Of a stretch of 53,282 bases of DNA, positions 40,025 to 48,691 are shown one piece after another. How positions within the stretch are numbered: position 1 is the stretch's first letter; the number at the start of each line of letters is the position of its first letter. The translations under genes and the position numbers were made by a program. The notes beneath the pieces were generated by a model. That model did not search any database. It saw only the letters and a program-made list of their open reading frames with translations, and was not told the origin of the DNA. The stretch is from Actinomycetota bacterium (GTDB lineage: Bacteria; Actinomycetota; Thermoleophilia; Solirubrobacterales; 70-9): NCBI GenBank assembly GCA_018268605.1, contig JAFDWG010000331.1, positions 1 to 53,282 on the forward strand. Reading direction: 5' to 3'.

Positions 40025-40030
40025 AAGCTA
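40025..40030 (-). promoter_or_regulatory. -10 box of the cell-wall-binding gene
   Basis: Minus-strand TAGCTT ends 8 bases before the GTG at 40016; no SD. Confidence 0.5.
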
Positions 40031-40071
40031 CAGGCGTCTCCTGAGGGTCCGCGTCCGGCCGGCCCGTCGGC

Positions 40072-40121
40072 TACTCTTCACGCCACTGGCTGACTGACCA
40101 GTCAATCGACCCGCAGGGAGG
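40072..40121 (+). promoter_or_regulatory. Promoter, operator and SD of an acyl-CoA dehydrogenase gene
   Basis: TACTCT at 40072-40077 is the likely -10. The palindrome TGACTGACCAGTCA at 40091-40104 lies just downstream, over the expected initially transcribed bases, so a bound repressor would block elongation. SD GGGAGG at 40116-40121 is 5 bases before the ATG. The palindrome matches the site at 32060. Confidence 0.65.
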
Positions 40122-40126
40122 ACAAG

Positions 40127-41392
40127 ATGGACTTCGGACTGAACGACGAGCAGCTCACCTACCAGGCCGAATGCCGCACGTTCGCCCGCGAGGTGATCCG
40201 GCCGGCCGCACCGCTTCACGACCGCGAGGAGAGCACTCCCTGGGAGGTCATCAAAGAGGCGCGCCGGCAGGGCTTCGGCGGGCTGGAGGGCATGCAGCGG
40301 GCGGCCGAAGACGACCAGGGCCAGATGCAGCCGATCATGGCCGAGGAGTTCCACTGGGGCTGCGCCGGGATCGCGCTGGCGATCTCAGGCTCCGGCCTCG
40401 CCGCCGCCGGGATCGCGTCCTCCGGGACGCCCGAGCAGATCATGCGCTGGGTCCCGGAGTGCTTCGGCGACGCCGAGACCGTCAAGCTCGGCGCCTACGC
40501 GGTGACCGAGCCGCAGGCGGGATCCGACGTCAAGAGCCTGAAGACGACCGCCGTCCGCGACGGCGACGAATGGGTCCTCAACGGCACCAAGGTCTTCATC
40601 ACCAACGGCGGCATCGCCGACGTCCATGTGGTCGTCGCCACTGTCGACCCGACGCTCGGCACCCGCGGCCAGGCCTCCTTCGTGATCGACAAAGGGACGC
40701 CCGGGCTGTCCCAGGGCAAGAAGGAGTCGAAGCTCGGGATTCGCGCCTCTCACACCGCCGAGGTCGTGCTGGAGGACTGCCGCATCCCCGGCGACCAGTT
40801 GCTCGGCGGCGACGAGAAGCTCGAGCGCAAGCTGGAGCGGGGACGCAGCGGGCAGAAGTCCCGGGCGGGGGCCGACGCCCTGGCGACCTTCGAGGTCACC
40901 CGGCCGATCGTCGGAGCCTCGGCGCTGGGGATCGCGCAGGCGGCGTACGAGTGGACCCTGGAGTACCTCTACAGCCGCGAAGAAGGCGGGGCGCCGCTGC
41001 TCAGCGCGCAACGGATCCAGCAGACCCTGGCCGACGTCGCGACCGAGATCGAGGCGGCGCGCCTGCTCGTCCAGCGAGCCTCGTGGATGGGACGCAACGG
41101 GCGGCCGATGACCGGCGGCCAAGGCTCGATGTCGAAGCTGAAGGCGGGCGACGTGACGATGTGGGCGACGACGACGCTGATGGACCTCGTCGGCCCGGCC
41201 GCCTGGGACACCGAGCACCCGCTGGAGAAGTTCTTCCGCGACGCGAAGATCTACCAGCTGTTCGAGGGCACGGCGGAGATCCAGCGGATGGTCATCTCGC
41301 GGATGCAGGCGCGCGAGTACGCCGAGCGCCTCGGCTTCGCCGCCGAGGTCGCCGCCGAAGCGGCGAGGCCGAAGGAGCCCGTGGCGGTCTAG
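40127..41392 (+). CDS. Acyl-CoA dehydrogenase
   Basis: 421 residues, complete. Seen: MDFGLNDEQLTYQAECRTFA, LGAYAVTEPQAGSDVKSLKT (FAD/substrate strand with the TEPxAGSD motif), WVLNGTKVFITNGGIADVHV, and the catalytic Glu in YQLFEGTAEIQRMVISR. It forms the enoyl-CoA from a saturated acyl-CoA. A basic insert (EKLERKLERGRSGQKSRAGA) near residue 225 is longer than in most members. It stands alone behind its operator. Its stop TAG runs into GGGGGCC, the first bases of the repeat element. Confidence 0.94.
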   Translation: MDFGLNDEQLTYQAECRTFAREVIRPAAPLHDREESTPWEVIKEARRQGFGGLEGMQRAAEDDQGQMQPIMAEEFHWGCAGIALAISGSGLAAAGIASSGTPEQIMRWVPECFGDAETVKLGAYAVTEPQAGSDVKSLKTTAVRDGDEWVLNGTKVFITNGGIADVHVVVATVDPTLGTRGQASFVIDKGTPGLSQGKKESKLGIRASHTAEVVLEDCRIPGDQLLGGDEKLERKLERGRSGQKSRAGADALATFEVTRPIVGASALGIAQAAYEWTLEYLYSREEGGAPLLSAQRIQQTLADVATEIEAARLLVQRASWMGRNGRPMTGGQGSMSKLKAGDVTMWATTTLMDLVGPAAWDTEHPLEKFFRDAKIYQLFEGTAEIQRMVISRMQAREYAERLGFAAEVAAEAARPKEPVAV

Positions 41393-41749
41393 GGGGCCGG
41401 GGGCCGCCAGGGGACGCAAGGCGTTGCGGCCGGCACGGCCGTCTCGGCCACGACCCTGGCAGGCTGTGGCCGTAGCCGAGACGGCCGGGCATGTGGGGGA
41501 AGGCGCGGCGGATCGAGGCGTACGCCGGACCCCGAACGGGCCAGGGATCTGCGTGGTTCCTAACTTCGCCATGGCCGAAGTTTCGACCACGCAGGCCCTG
41601 CGGTGTTCGAAACCTGGCGTATGGCCAACTAAGGAACACGGCAGATTCCTGACCGTTCGAATCTCCCGCACTTCCGCACGAAACCCTCCCGTCCTGGGCG
41701 TCTCATGGAGGTCACAGCCTGCCAGGATCTCCATGAGACGCCCAGGGCA
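41390..41749. repeat. Intergenic palindromic element, copy 2 (longest)
   Basis: The left hairpin has arms CGGCCGTCTCGGC (41436-41448) and GCCGAGACGGCCG (41475-41487). The right hairpin has perfect 18-bp arms CCTGGGCGTCTCATGGAG (41693-41710) and CTCCATGAGACGCCCAGG (41729-41746). The loop core CCTGGCAGGCTGTG is in plus orientation on the left and minus on the right. In between are further inverted repeats (AACTTCG...CGAAGTT at 41562-41582). No gene is supported. Confidence 0.75.
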
Positions 41750-41786
41750 CCGCCCATAGGACTGCCGCCTCGACCCGCCCGCCGCC

Positions 41787-41792
41787 TAAGCT
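41787..41792 (+). promoter_or_regulatory. -10 box of the CDF transporter gene
   Basis: TAAGCT ends 6 bases before GTG 41799; no SD. Confidence 0.55.
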
Positions 41793-41798
41793 CCGCGC

Positions 41799-42755
41799 GT
41801 GGGGCACGATCACGATCATGGCGGCGGGCACGGGCACAGCCACGGGTTCGGGGCGCACGCGCTGGAGGCGCGGCGGGAGGACTCGCGCAAGCGGCTGATC
41901 GTCGCCCTGGCGATCAACGTGGTGATGCTGCTCGCCGAGGCGATCGGCGGCGTCATCACCGGATCGCTGGCGGTCCTGGCCGACGCCGGGCACCTGCTCT
42001 CCGACGTCGGCTCGATCGTCCTCGCGCTGATCGCCGCCCGCCTCGCCGCCCGCCCGGCGAGCGGGCGGCGGACCTTCGGCTATCAGCGCTCGGAGGTCCT
42101 GGCGGCACTCGTCAACGGACTGACCCTGGTCGCGGTCAGCGTCTTCATCGGGGTCGAGGCGATCGGCCGCTTCTCCGACCCGCCGACGATCGACGGCGGG
42201 GGAGTGCTCGCGCTCGGCATCTTCGGCCTGATCGGCAACGCCGTCGCGACGATCTACCTCGCCCGCGGCGAGCGCGACGACATGAACCTCGAGGGCGTCA
42301 TCCGCCACTCCTTCGCCGACGCGCTCGGGTCGCTCGGCGTCGTCGTCGCGGGCGCGGTCGTCCTCGCCGGCGGCTCCGACATCGTCGACCCGATCGTCGG
42401 CCTGCTGATCGCGCTCCTCGTCCTGCTCTCGTCCTGGCGCCTACTGAAGGAACCATTCGACGTCCTGATGGAGGCCGCGCCCGAGGGTATCGACGTCGAC
42501 ACGATGGGGGCCCACATCTGCGAGGTCCCCGGCGTGCGCTCCGTCCACGACCTCCACGTCTGGACCGTCACCGCCGGCTTCCCGGCCCTCGCCGCCCACG
42601 TCGTCGTCGCCCGCGGCGCCGACCGCGACCGCATCCGCCAGCAGCTGGAGATGGAACTCGGCGCGAGCTTCGGCATCGAACACACGACGCTGCAGATGGA
42701 GGAGGAGGCCGAAGGCGGCCTGCTGAGCGTCGAGAACGCCGCGAAGCTGCAATAA
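41799..42755 (+). CDS. Cation diffusion facilitator (Zn/Co/Cd) transporter
   Basis: 318 residues. The N-terminus is a His-rich metal-binding stretch (HDHDHGGGHGHSHGFGAH). Six hydrophobic helices follow; helix 2 has LADAGHLLSDVGSIVLALIA (the conserved HxxxD zinc site) and helix 5 ADALGSLGVVVAGAVVLAGG (second site, here H-S-F-A-D). The C-terminal domain (GVRSVHDLHVWTVTAGFPAL) is the dimeric metallochaperone-like fold. It exchanges Zn2+ or Co2+ for protons. Leaderless start. Confidence 0.92.
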   Translation: MGHDHDHGGGHGHSHGFGAHALEARREDSRKRLIVALAINVVMLLAEAIGGVITGSLAVLADAGHLLSDVGSIVLALIAARLAARPASGRRTFGYQRSEVLAALVNGLTLVAVSVFIGVEAIGRFSDPPTIDGGGVLALGIFGLIGNAVATIYLARGERDDMNLEGVIRHSFADALGSLGVVVAGAVVLAGGSDIVDPIVGLLIALLVLLSSWRLLKEPFDVLMEAAPEGIDVDTMGAHICEVPGVRSVHDLHVWTVTAGFPALAAHVVVARGADRDRIRQQLEMELGASFGIEHTTLQMEEEAEGGLLSVENAAKLQ

Positions 42756-42820
42756 GGCTTGCCTCCGGCAAGGGCGATTGCAGGGCGTATTTGGCGGTGG
42801 GAGCGGGATGGAGGCCTAGC

Positions 42821-42826
42821 TAGCCT
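42821..42826 (+). promoter_or_regulatory. -10 box of the M23 peptidase gene
   Basis: TAGCCT ends 8 bases before GTG 42835; no SD. Confidence 0.5.
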
Positions 42827-42834
42827 CGGGACCG

Positions 42835-44028
42835 GTGAGTCGTCCCTTCGCAATCTTCCTCGCCGCTCTGGCGGCGGTGCTCTGCCTGGTCGCGGTGGCC
42901 GTTCCGGTCGCCTCGGCCGAAGACCTGACGAACCAGCTGGAAAGCAAGGAATCGCAGCTGGAAGAAGCCAAGGAACGCAAGGGCGTCCTGACCTCGACGA
43001 TCACCGCCTACCAGGCGCGGATCCAGCGGCTCACCGGGGCGGTGGAGACGATCCGCAACCGGGAAGCGGTCGCGCAACAGCGCCTCGACGCCGAAGGGGC
43101 GCGGCTCGAAACGGCGAGTGAGCTCCTCGAACGGAGCCGTGACCGCCTCGAGCGGATGCGGGATCATCTGCGGGTCGCGTTGCAGGCGTTGCGCGAACGA
43201 CTGGTCGCGATGTATGAGACGGGGCGGCCCGAACTGCTCGACGTGATCGTCGGCGAAGGTGACCTAGAAGACGTCGAAGCCCAGGCCGAATACCTGGACG
43301 CGATCCACAGCGCCGACGAGGCGGCGGCCGGCCGGGTCCGCCAACTGCGCGACGGGGTGGCGTTGACGGTCGAGCGGCGCGCCGCGGCGAAAGGCGAAAT
43401 CGAACACGCCCGCAACGTGATCGCCGAAGAAGCCGAACAACTCGTCGCCACCCGCGGTGCGCTGCAGGGCAGGCAGGCCGATCTGGTGTCGGCTCGCGGC
43501 GACCGGGAAGCGGCGCTCGCCAAGGTCCGCCATCACGAAACCGAGCTCGACGGGGATGTCGAAGCGATCCAGGGCAAGATCGCCGAAGAGCTGGCGGCGA
43601 CCGGCTCGATGCCGTTGCCGCTCGGCGCGATCAAACCCGGGAGCGGCTCGATGATCTGGCCGGTCGACGGGCCGATCGCCTCGGGCTTCGGGCCGCGCAC
43701 GATCGAAGGCTCCTACGAGTACCACCCGGGGATCGACATCGCGGTCCCGGAAGGCACGCCGATCCGCGCCGCCCTCAGCGGGACCGTCGCGTTCACCGAG
43801 CCGGAGGCCTCGAGCGGGGGATACGGGAACTACACCTGCATCGACCACGGCGGCGGCCTCTCGACCTGTTACGCGCACCAATCGGCCTTCGCGGTGAGCG
43901 CCGGCCGGCAGGTTCAACAAGGCGAGGTGATCGGGTACTCGGGGTGCACCGGTTACTGCCTTGGCCCTCACGTCCACTTCGAGGTTCGTATAAACGGCGA
44001 AGTCGTGGACCCGTTGGGTTATCTTTAG
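42835..44028 (+). CDS. Secreted M23-family peptidoglycan endopeptidase with N-terminal coiled coil
   Basis: 397 residues. Signal peptide IFLAALAAVLCLVAVAVPVA with a likely cut after ASA. A long coiled coil follows (LESKESQLEEAKERKGVLTS to about residue 250), as in EnvC/NlpD-like division proteins. The C-terminal M23 domain has HPGIDIAVPEGTPIRAALSG (zinc His and Asp) and GYCLGPHVHFEVRINGEVVD (HxH with the catalytic His). It cuts peptide bridges in the wall, or activates amidases if it has lost activity; the ligands look intact. Glutamate codons are largely GAA, unlike cytosolic neighbours. Confidence 0.92.
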   Translation: MSRPFAIFLAALAAVLCLVAVAVPVASAEDLTNQLESKESQLEEAKERKGVLTSTITAYQARIQRLTGAVETIRNREAVAQQRLDAEGARLETASELLERSRDRLERMRDHLRVALQALRERLVAMYETGRPELLDVIVGEGDLEDVEAQAEYLDAIHSADEAAAGRVRQLRDGVALTVERRAAAKGEIEHARNVIAEEAEQLVATRGALQGRQADLVSARGDREAALAKVRHHETELDGDVEAIQGKIAEELAATGSMPLPLGAIKPGSGSMIWPVDGPIASGFGPRTIEGSYEYHPGIDIAVPEGTPIRAALSGTVAFTEPEASSGGYGNYTCIDHGGGLSTCYAHQSAFAVSAGRQVQQGEVIGYSGCTGYCLGPHVHFEVRINGEVVDPLGYL

Positions 44029-44097
44029 TTACCGATCTGCCGATGGAGAGGTGGACGCAAACCCAGTCCACAAGCCAAAATCGGCAGTAATTGGTAA
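44029..44097. other. Cruciform-like inverted repeats after the peptidase gene
   Basis: An outer imperfect stem joins 44029-44044 with 44080-44097, and an inner stem GTGGAC (44051-44056) pairs with GTCCAC (44066-44071). It starts at the base after the peptidase stop and ends before the next gene. It may be a terminator or a regulatory leader. Confidence 0.4.
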
Positions 44098-44123
44098 GGC
44101 GCCAAACTAATTTTAGGTACATC

Positions 44124-44987
44124 ATGATTCGGCAGGCACATACCTACCTCGTCGGCGCGCTCTCGGGCGTGGTCGTCATCGGGATCGCGATCGCGGCCTT
44201 CGTCGTACTTGTGTCCGCTCAGGTGTTCCACGACCTGCCGCTGCCGGCACTTTCGAGCAGCGATCAGAAGGCCGCGGCGGTCTCGCAGAACAAAGCCGTC
44301 TCCCCGCCCGGTCCGCAGTTGGCCGACGGTACCGCTCCGCAGGTCAGCCAGGGGAACGCCTCTCCCAACCCGACGGGCGGCGCCAAACCGACCAACGGCG
44401 CACCCGCGACCGGTGACCGCCGGCCGAAACCCGACAGCGAAGGCACGCCGACCCGCGACGCGACGGCCCCGGCCGAAGCCGTCGAAACGGCGCCGGCCAC
44501 GACCACCACCGGCGGGGACGAAGGGTCCTCGACCAATGGCGGCGGGAACGGCAACCCGAAGAGCACCCAACCTTCCTCGAGCACCAAGTCGCCGCCCCCG
44601 TCGAACAGCGGCTCGACCGGCGGCAACAACTCGGGCTCCAGCTCCGGCACCTCGGGCAGCAGCGGCGGCTCCGGCGGCGGCAGCCCGACCACCTCGGGTT
44701 CCTCCGGAACGCCGTCGACCGGCACCAGCAGCGGCGGCTCGACCACCACTTCGCCGCCCGCCACTCCGGTCACCACCGCCAAGCCGTCCGAAGCGGTCAC
44801 CGAAGCCGTCAACGGCACCGTCGGCACGGTCGACGAAGCGGTTGGCGGGACGCTCGGCGAAGCCGGCGTCACCAAGGTCACCGAAGAAGTCGTCAACGGC
44901 GTCGCCGGGCCTGAATCGGTGGTCGGCAAAACCGTCGACGGAGTGGGCGAAGTCGTCGGCGGCCTGGTCGGCGGCAGCGGCCACTAA
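44124..44987 (+). CDS. Ser/Gly/Thr/Pro-rich exported protein
   Basis: 287 residues from ATG 44124. One N-terminal hydrophobic helix (GALSGVVVIGIAIAAFVVLV), then about 180 residues of low complexity, with runs such as SGSSSGTSGSSGGSGGGSP. A C-terminal part has repeating short Val-rich motifs (AVNGTVGTVDEAVGGTLGEA, VVNGVAGPESVVGKTVDGVG). This resembles a surface stalk rather than an enzyme. It lies between the M23 peptidase and lysA; a structural wall role is possible. The start is supported by nearby TAATTT rather than an SD. Confidence 0.7.
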   Translation: MIRQAHTYLVGALSGVVVIGIAIAAFVVLVSAQVFHDLPLPALSSSDQKAAAVSQNKAVSPPGPQLADGTAPQVSQGNASPNPTGGAKPTNGAPATGDRRPKPDSEGTPTRDATAPAEAVETAPATTTTGGDEGSSTNGGGNGNPKSTQPSSSTKSPPPSNSGSTGGNNSGSSSGTSGSSGGSGGGSPTTSGSSGTPSTGTSSGGSTTTSPPATPVTTAKPSEAVTEAVNGTVGTVDEAVGGTLGEAGVTKVTEEVVNGVAGPESVVGKTVDGVGEVVGGLVGGSGH

Positions 44988-45012
44988 ACCCGCCGGCCGG
45001 TCAACCGTCACA

Positions 45013-46332
45013 ATGCCGCCGATGGCGGAGCAGGTTCATTCTGGGGCACCCGTGCGCGATCCGATCGCGGATTCGCTCGTGCTGCCGATCGGCAGTCGCG
45101 TGAACGAGCATGGTCGGCTCGAGGTCGGCGGCTGCGATGTGGTCGAGTTGGTCGAAGAGCACGGCACGCCCGCCTACATCTACGCCGAGGACGACCTGCG
45201 TGCACGCGCCCGTGCCTACCGCGAGGCCTTCGAGCGCCGCGGGGTCGACGGCGAGGTCCTCTTCGCCTCCAAGGCCTTTCCCGCCACCGCCGCCTACAAG
45301 CTGTTTGCCGAAGAGGGCCTCTCGGTCGACGTCGCCTCCGGCGGTGAGCTCCACATCGCCCTCGCCGCCGGGTTCGAGCCGTCCCGCATCCACATGCACG
45401 GCAACAACAAGTCCGACGAGGAGATCCTGATGGCGGCGCGGGCCGGGATCGGCCACCTGATCCTCGACTCCTTCGACGAGATCGAGCGGGCCGAGCGGCT
45501 GCTGGACGAGCCGATGAAGGTGCTGATCCGGGTGACGCCCGGGGTCAAGCCCTCGACCCACGACTTCATCACCACCGGGCAGCTCGACTCGAAGTTCGGC
45601 TTCGGCGCCGGCGACGCGGGTGGTGCGGCGCGGGCGATCGAGCGCGTCCTCGCCTCCGACAAGCTGGAGCTGGTCGGCCTGCACGCCCACATCGGGTCCC
45701 AGATCTTCGAGCTGGAGCCTTACCGTCTGGCGATCTCCGCCCTCGGCGAGCTGGCGGGCGGGTGGTGCAGGGTCGTCGACGTCGGCGGCGGACTCGGTGT
45801 CGCCTACACCGAGGAGGACCGCCCGCCCGCGATCGACGACTACGTCGGCACCAAGGTCGCGGGCGTGCGCGAGGTCTTCGGCGACGAGGTGCGGATCCTG
45901 ATCGAGCCCGGGCGCTCCCTGGTCGCCAACGCAGGCGTCACCGCCTATCGCGTCGGCACGGTGAAGGAGATCCCCGGCGTGCGGACCTACATCGCCGTCG
46001 ACGGCGGCATGTCCGACAACCTGCGGCCGATGCTCTACGGCTCCCGCTACGAGGCGCTGATCGCCGACCGCCCCGCCGCCGAGCCCGACACGACCGTCAC
46101 CGTGGCGGGTATGCACTGCGAGTCCGGCGACGTGCTGGTGCGGGACGCGCTGATGGCGAATCCCGCCGTCGGCGACGTCCTCGTCACCCCGGCGACCGGC
46201 GCATATGGTCATGCGATGGCCAACAACTACAACGGCGTCACCCGCCCGCCGGTGATCTTCTGCCGCGACGGCGTCGCCCGCCAGGTGGTCCGCCGCGAGA
46301 CCTTCGACGACCTGACCGCCCGCGATGTCTGA
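45013..46332 (+). CDS. lysA: Diaminopimelate decarboxylase
   Basis: 439 residues. PLP-dependent enzyme making L-lysine from meso-diaminopimelate. Seen: the PLP-binding Lys in VLFASKAFPATAAYKLF, LSVDVASGGELHIALAAGFE, LVGLHAHIGSQIFELEPYRL, the glycine loop VVDVGGGLGVAYTEED, EPGRSLVANAGVTAYRVG and the C-terminal MHCESGDVLVRDALM with the catalytic Cys (CESGD). All canonical motifs are present. ATG 45013 is used; ATG 45022 is also possible. It is the first gene of a lysine/threonine operon; hom starts within its last codons. Confidence 0.95.
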   Translation: MPPMAEQVHSGAPVRDPIADSLVLPIGSRVNEHGRLEVGGCDVVELVEEHGTPAYIYAEDDLRARARAYREAFERRGVDGEVLFASKAFPATAAYKLFAEEGLSVDVASGGELHIALAAGFEPSRIHMHGNNKSDEEILMAARAGIGHLILDSFDEIERAERLLDEPMKVLIRVTPGVKPSTHDFITTGQLDSKFGFGAGDAGGAARAIERVLASDKLELVGLHAHIGSQIFELEPYRLAISALGELAGGWCRVVDVGGGLGVAYTEEDRPPAIDDYVGTKVAGVREVFGDEVRILIEPGRSLVANAGVTAYRVGTVKEIPGVRTYIAVDGGMSDNLRPMLYGSRYEALIADRPAAEPDTTVTVAGMHCESGDVLVRDALMANPAVGDVLVTPATGAYGHAMANNYNGVTRPPVIFCRDGVARQVVRRETFDDLTARDV

Positions 46333-47590
46333 GACCGTGGCGGCAGGTGAGGCCGTGGAGGCGGGCGACGGGCCGAAACCCGTGCGTATCGGCCTGCTCG
46401 GCCGCGGCAATGTCGGCGCCGCCTTCGCCGAGCTCCTGGCCGAGCGCGCCGAGGCGGTGGAGGCGGCCACCGGCCGCCGTCCCGAGATCTCCGGGGTCCT
46501 GACCCGGAGCGCCGGGGACTTCGCCGAGATCCTCGAGGGGTCCGACCTGATCGTCGAGCTGATGGGCGGGACGGAGCCGGCGCGCGAGTATGCGATCGCC
46601 GCGATGCGCGCCGGGCGGCCCTTCGTCACCGCCAACAAGCAGCTGCTCGCCCAGCATGGCGACGAGCTCTTCCAGATCGCCCGCGAGTGCGGGGTGCAGC
46701 TGCGCTTCGAGGCGGCTGTCGCGGCGGTGATCCCGATCGTCCGCACGATCCAGGAGGGCTTCGCGGCGACCGAGATCGAGAAGGTCTACGGGATCGTCAA
46801 CGGGACCACGAACTTCATCCTCAGCGAGATGGCCGCGTGCGGGGCCGGCTACGAGGAGACGCTGGCGCGCGCCCAGGAGCTGGGCTACGCGGAGGCGGAC
46901 CCCACCGACGATGTCTCCGGCGCCGACGCGGCGGCGAAGATGGCGATCCTCGCGCGGCTCGCCTTCCACACCCCGGTGACGCTCTCGGAGGTCGCCTACG
47001 AGGGGATCGAGGGGATCACGCCCGACGACCTGGCCTTCGCCAAGGAGCTCGGCCTCTCGCTGAAGCTGCTCGGCGTGGCGGAGCGGCGCGGCGAGACGAT
47101 CAGCGTCCGCGTCTTCCCCTGCTTCCTCTACTCCGGCCACCCGCTTGCTCCGATCGAGGGCGCCTTCAACGCGGTGATGATCCAGGCCGACGCGATCAAC
47201 GAGGTGACGCTCTCGGGGCCCGGTGCCGGCGGCCTGCAGACGGCCAGCGCGGTGCTCGGCGATGTCGTCTCGATCCTCGCCGGGGACACCCCGGTGCACG
47301 AGACGCGGACCGAGCTGCCGATCGTCGCCGACGTCCCGTCGAGCTTCTACCTGCACCTCGAGGTCGCCGACCAGCCGGGCGTGCTCGCGCGGATCGCGAC
47401 GGTCCTCGGGGACCACCAGGTCTCGGTCAAGAGCGTCGTCCAGCAGGGCATCGGCGCGGACGCGCGCCTCGTGATGGTCGTCCACGAGTGCCTCGAGTCG
47501 AGCTTCGCGCGGGCGGTCGAGGCGCTGAACGGGCTCGGCGAGCTGCGTGCGCCGGCGCGCTCCATCCACGTGATCGAGGAAGCGGTCTGA
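46325..47590 (+). CDS. hom: Homoserine dehydrogenase
   Basis: 421 residues, the longer form with an ACT domain. It reduces aspartate semialdehyde to homoserine, the branch point to threonine and methionine. Seen: the NAD(P) loop [40 protein letters not shown] (catalytic Lys region ANK), [20 protein letters not shown], and [20 protein letters not shown]. The C-terminus ([20 protein letters not shown]) is an ACT domain that usually gives threonine feedback. The start overlaps lysA by 8 bases and the stop overlaps thrC by one. Confidence 0.96.
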   Translation: MSETVAAGEAVEAGDGPKPVRIGLLGRGNVGAAFAELLAERAEAVEAATGRRPEISGVLTRSAGDFAEILEGSDLIVELMGGTEPAREYAIAAMRAGRPFVTANKQLLAQHGDELFQIARECGVQLRFEAAVAAVIPIVRTIQEGFAATEIEKVYGIVNGTTNFILSEMAACGAGYEETLARAQELGYAEADPTDDVSGADAAAKMAILARLAFHTPVTLSEVAYEGIEGITPDDLAFAKELGLSLKLLGVAERRGETISVRVFPCFLYSGHPLAPIEGAFNAVMIQADAINEVTLSGPGAGGLQTASAVLGDVVSILAGDTPVHETRTELPIVADVPSSFYLHLEVADQPGVLARIATVLGDHQVSVKSVVQQGIGADARLVMVVHECLESSFARAVEALNGLGELRAPARSIHVIEEAV

Positions 47591-48630
47591 TGCCCGAACG
47601 GGGACTGATCGAACGCTACCGCGACCGCTTGAACCTGGAGCCCGACGACCCGATCGTCAGCCTCCAGGAGGGGACGACGCCGCTGATCCCCTCGCCGCAC
47701 CTCTCCGACCGCGTCGGCGCCGAGGTCTTCCTCAAGTTCGAGGGCGCGAACCCGACCGGGTCGTTCAAGGACCGCGGCATGACGGTCGCCGTCTCGCGCG
47801 CCAAGGGGCGCGGGGTGGAGGCCGTGATCTGCGCCTCGACCGGCAACACGGCGGCGAGTTGCGCCGCCTACGCGGCGCGGGCCGGGCTGCGCGGCGCAGT
47901 GATCGTGCCGGAGGGCAAAATCGCGATCGGCAAGCTCGCCCAGGCGCTGATCCACGGTGCCCGCGTGGTGGCCCTGAAAGGCAACTTCGACGACGCCCTG
48001 ACGATCGTCCGCGAGCTGACCCAGAAGCACCCGATCGAACTCGTCAACTCGGTCAACCCCTACCGGATCGAAGGGCAGAAGACGGGCGCGTTCGAGCTGA
48101 TCGAAGAGCTCGGCAAAGCGCCTGACGCGTTGGCGATCCCGGTCGGTAACGCCGGCAACATCACCGCCTATTGGCGCGGCTTCCAGGAGATGGGCGCCTC
48201 ACCGATCCTCTACGGCTTCCAGGCTGCGGGCGCGGCGCCGCTGGTGATCGGCAAACCGGTGGAGAAACCGGAAACGATCGCCTCCGCGATCCGCATCGGC
48301 AACCCGGCCCGTTGGGAGGAGGCGATGGGCGCCGTCACCACCTCGCACGGCCGGATCGCCGCCGTCACGGACGAGCAGATCATCGACGCCTACCATTATC
48401 TGGCGAGCTGCGTCGGGGTCTTCTGCGAGCCCGCCTCGGCCGCCTCGGTCGCGGGCCTCCTCGCCCACGGCCTGCCCACGGTCGCCGGCGAGCCGAAGCC
48501 CGAAACTGTCGTCGCCGTCCTCACCGGCCATGGCCTGAAGGACCCCGACACCGCCCTCGGCAAAGCCCCCGCCGTGATCAGCTGCGAGAACGATCTCGCC
48601 GCCGTCGAGCGCGCTGTCTTCAGCGATTAG
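47590..48630 (+). CDS. thrC: Threonine synthase
   Basis: 346 residues, short (class of actinobacterial and plant-type) threonine synthase. It converts O-phosphohomoserine to threonine with PLP. Seen: [40 protein letters not shown] with the PLP Lys in [26 protein letters not shown], and [20 protein letters not shown] (phosphate cup). [19 protein letters not shown] is the late loop. The stop TAG at 48628-48630 is followed directly by an operator-like inverted repeat, and the pathway partner thrB comes only after an unrelated ATPase gene. Confidence 0.95.
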   Translation: MPERGLIERYRDRLNLEPDDPIVSLQEGTTPLIPSPHLSDRVGAEVFLKFEGANPTGSFKDRGMTVAVSRAKGRGVEAVICASTGNTAASCAAYAARAGLRGAVIVPEGKIAIGKLAQALIHGARVVALKGNFDDALTIVRELTQKHPIELVNSVNPYRIEGQKTGAFELIEELGKAPDALAIPVGNAGNITAYWRGFQEMGASPILYGFQAAGAAPLVIGKPVEKPETIASAIRIGNPARWEEAMGAVTTSHGRIAAVTDEQIIDAYHYLASCVGVFCEPASAASVAGLLAHGLPTVAGEPKPETVVAVLTGHGLKDPDTALGKAPAVISCENDLAAVERAVFSD

Positions 48631-48668
48631 TTCGGTAATACCATACCTGTAGGTACTGTTCTACCGAA
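48631..48668. promoter_or_regulatory. Operator-like inverted repeat before the ATPase gene
   Basis: TTCGGTA (48631-48637) pairs with TACCGAA (48662-48668), and an inner TACCT-gt-AGGTA sits at 48644-48655. The patch is AT-rich relative to its surroundings and overlaps the -35 zone of the TACGGT box at 48677-48682, which ends 9 bases before TTG 48692. Confidence 0.5.
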
Positions 48669-48691
48669 CCGACTGGTACGGTTGCACGGTA

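Noticed and set aside
42756-42834. c-di-AMP riboswitch upstream of the M23 peptidase, suggested by disA in the same window
   Set aside because: Only 79 bases are available, the gene appears leaderless, and the known consensus blocks are not visible.
44209-45012. N-terminal extension of lysA through the upstream gene
   Set aside because: That stretch is the Ala/Arg/Pro-rich shadow of the Ser-rich protein gene in another frame; LysA homology begins near 45013.
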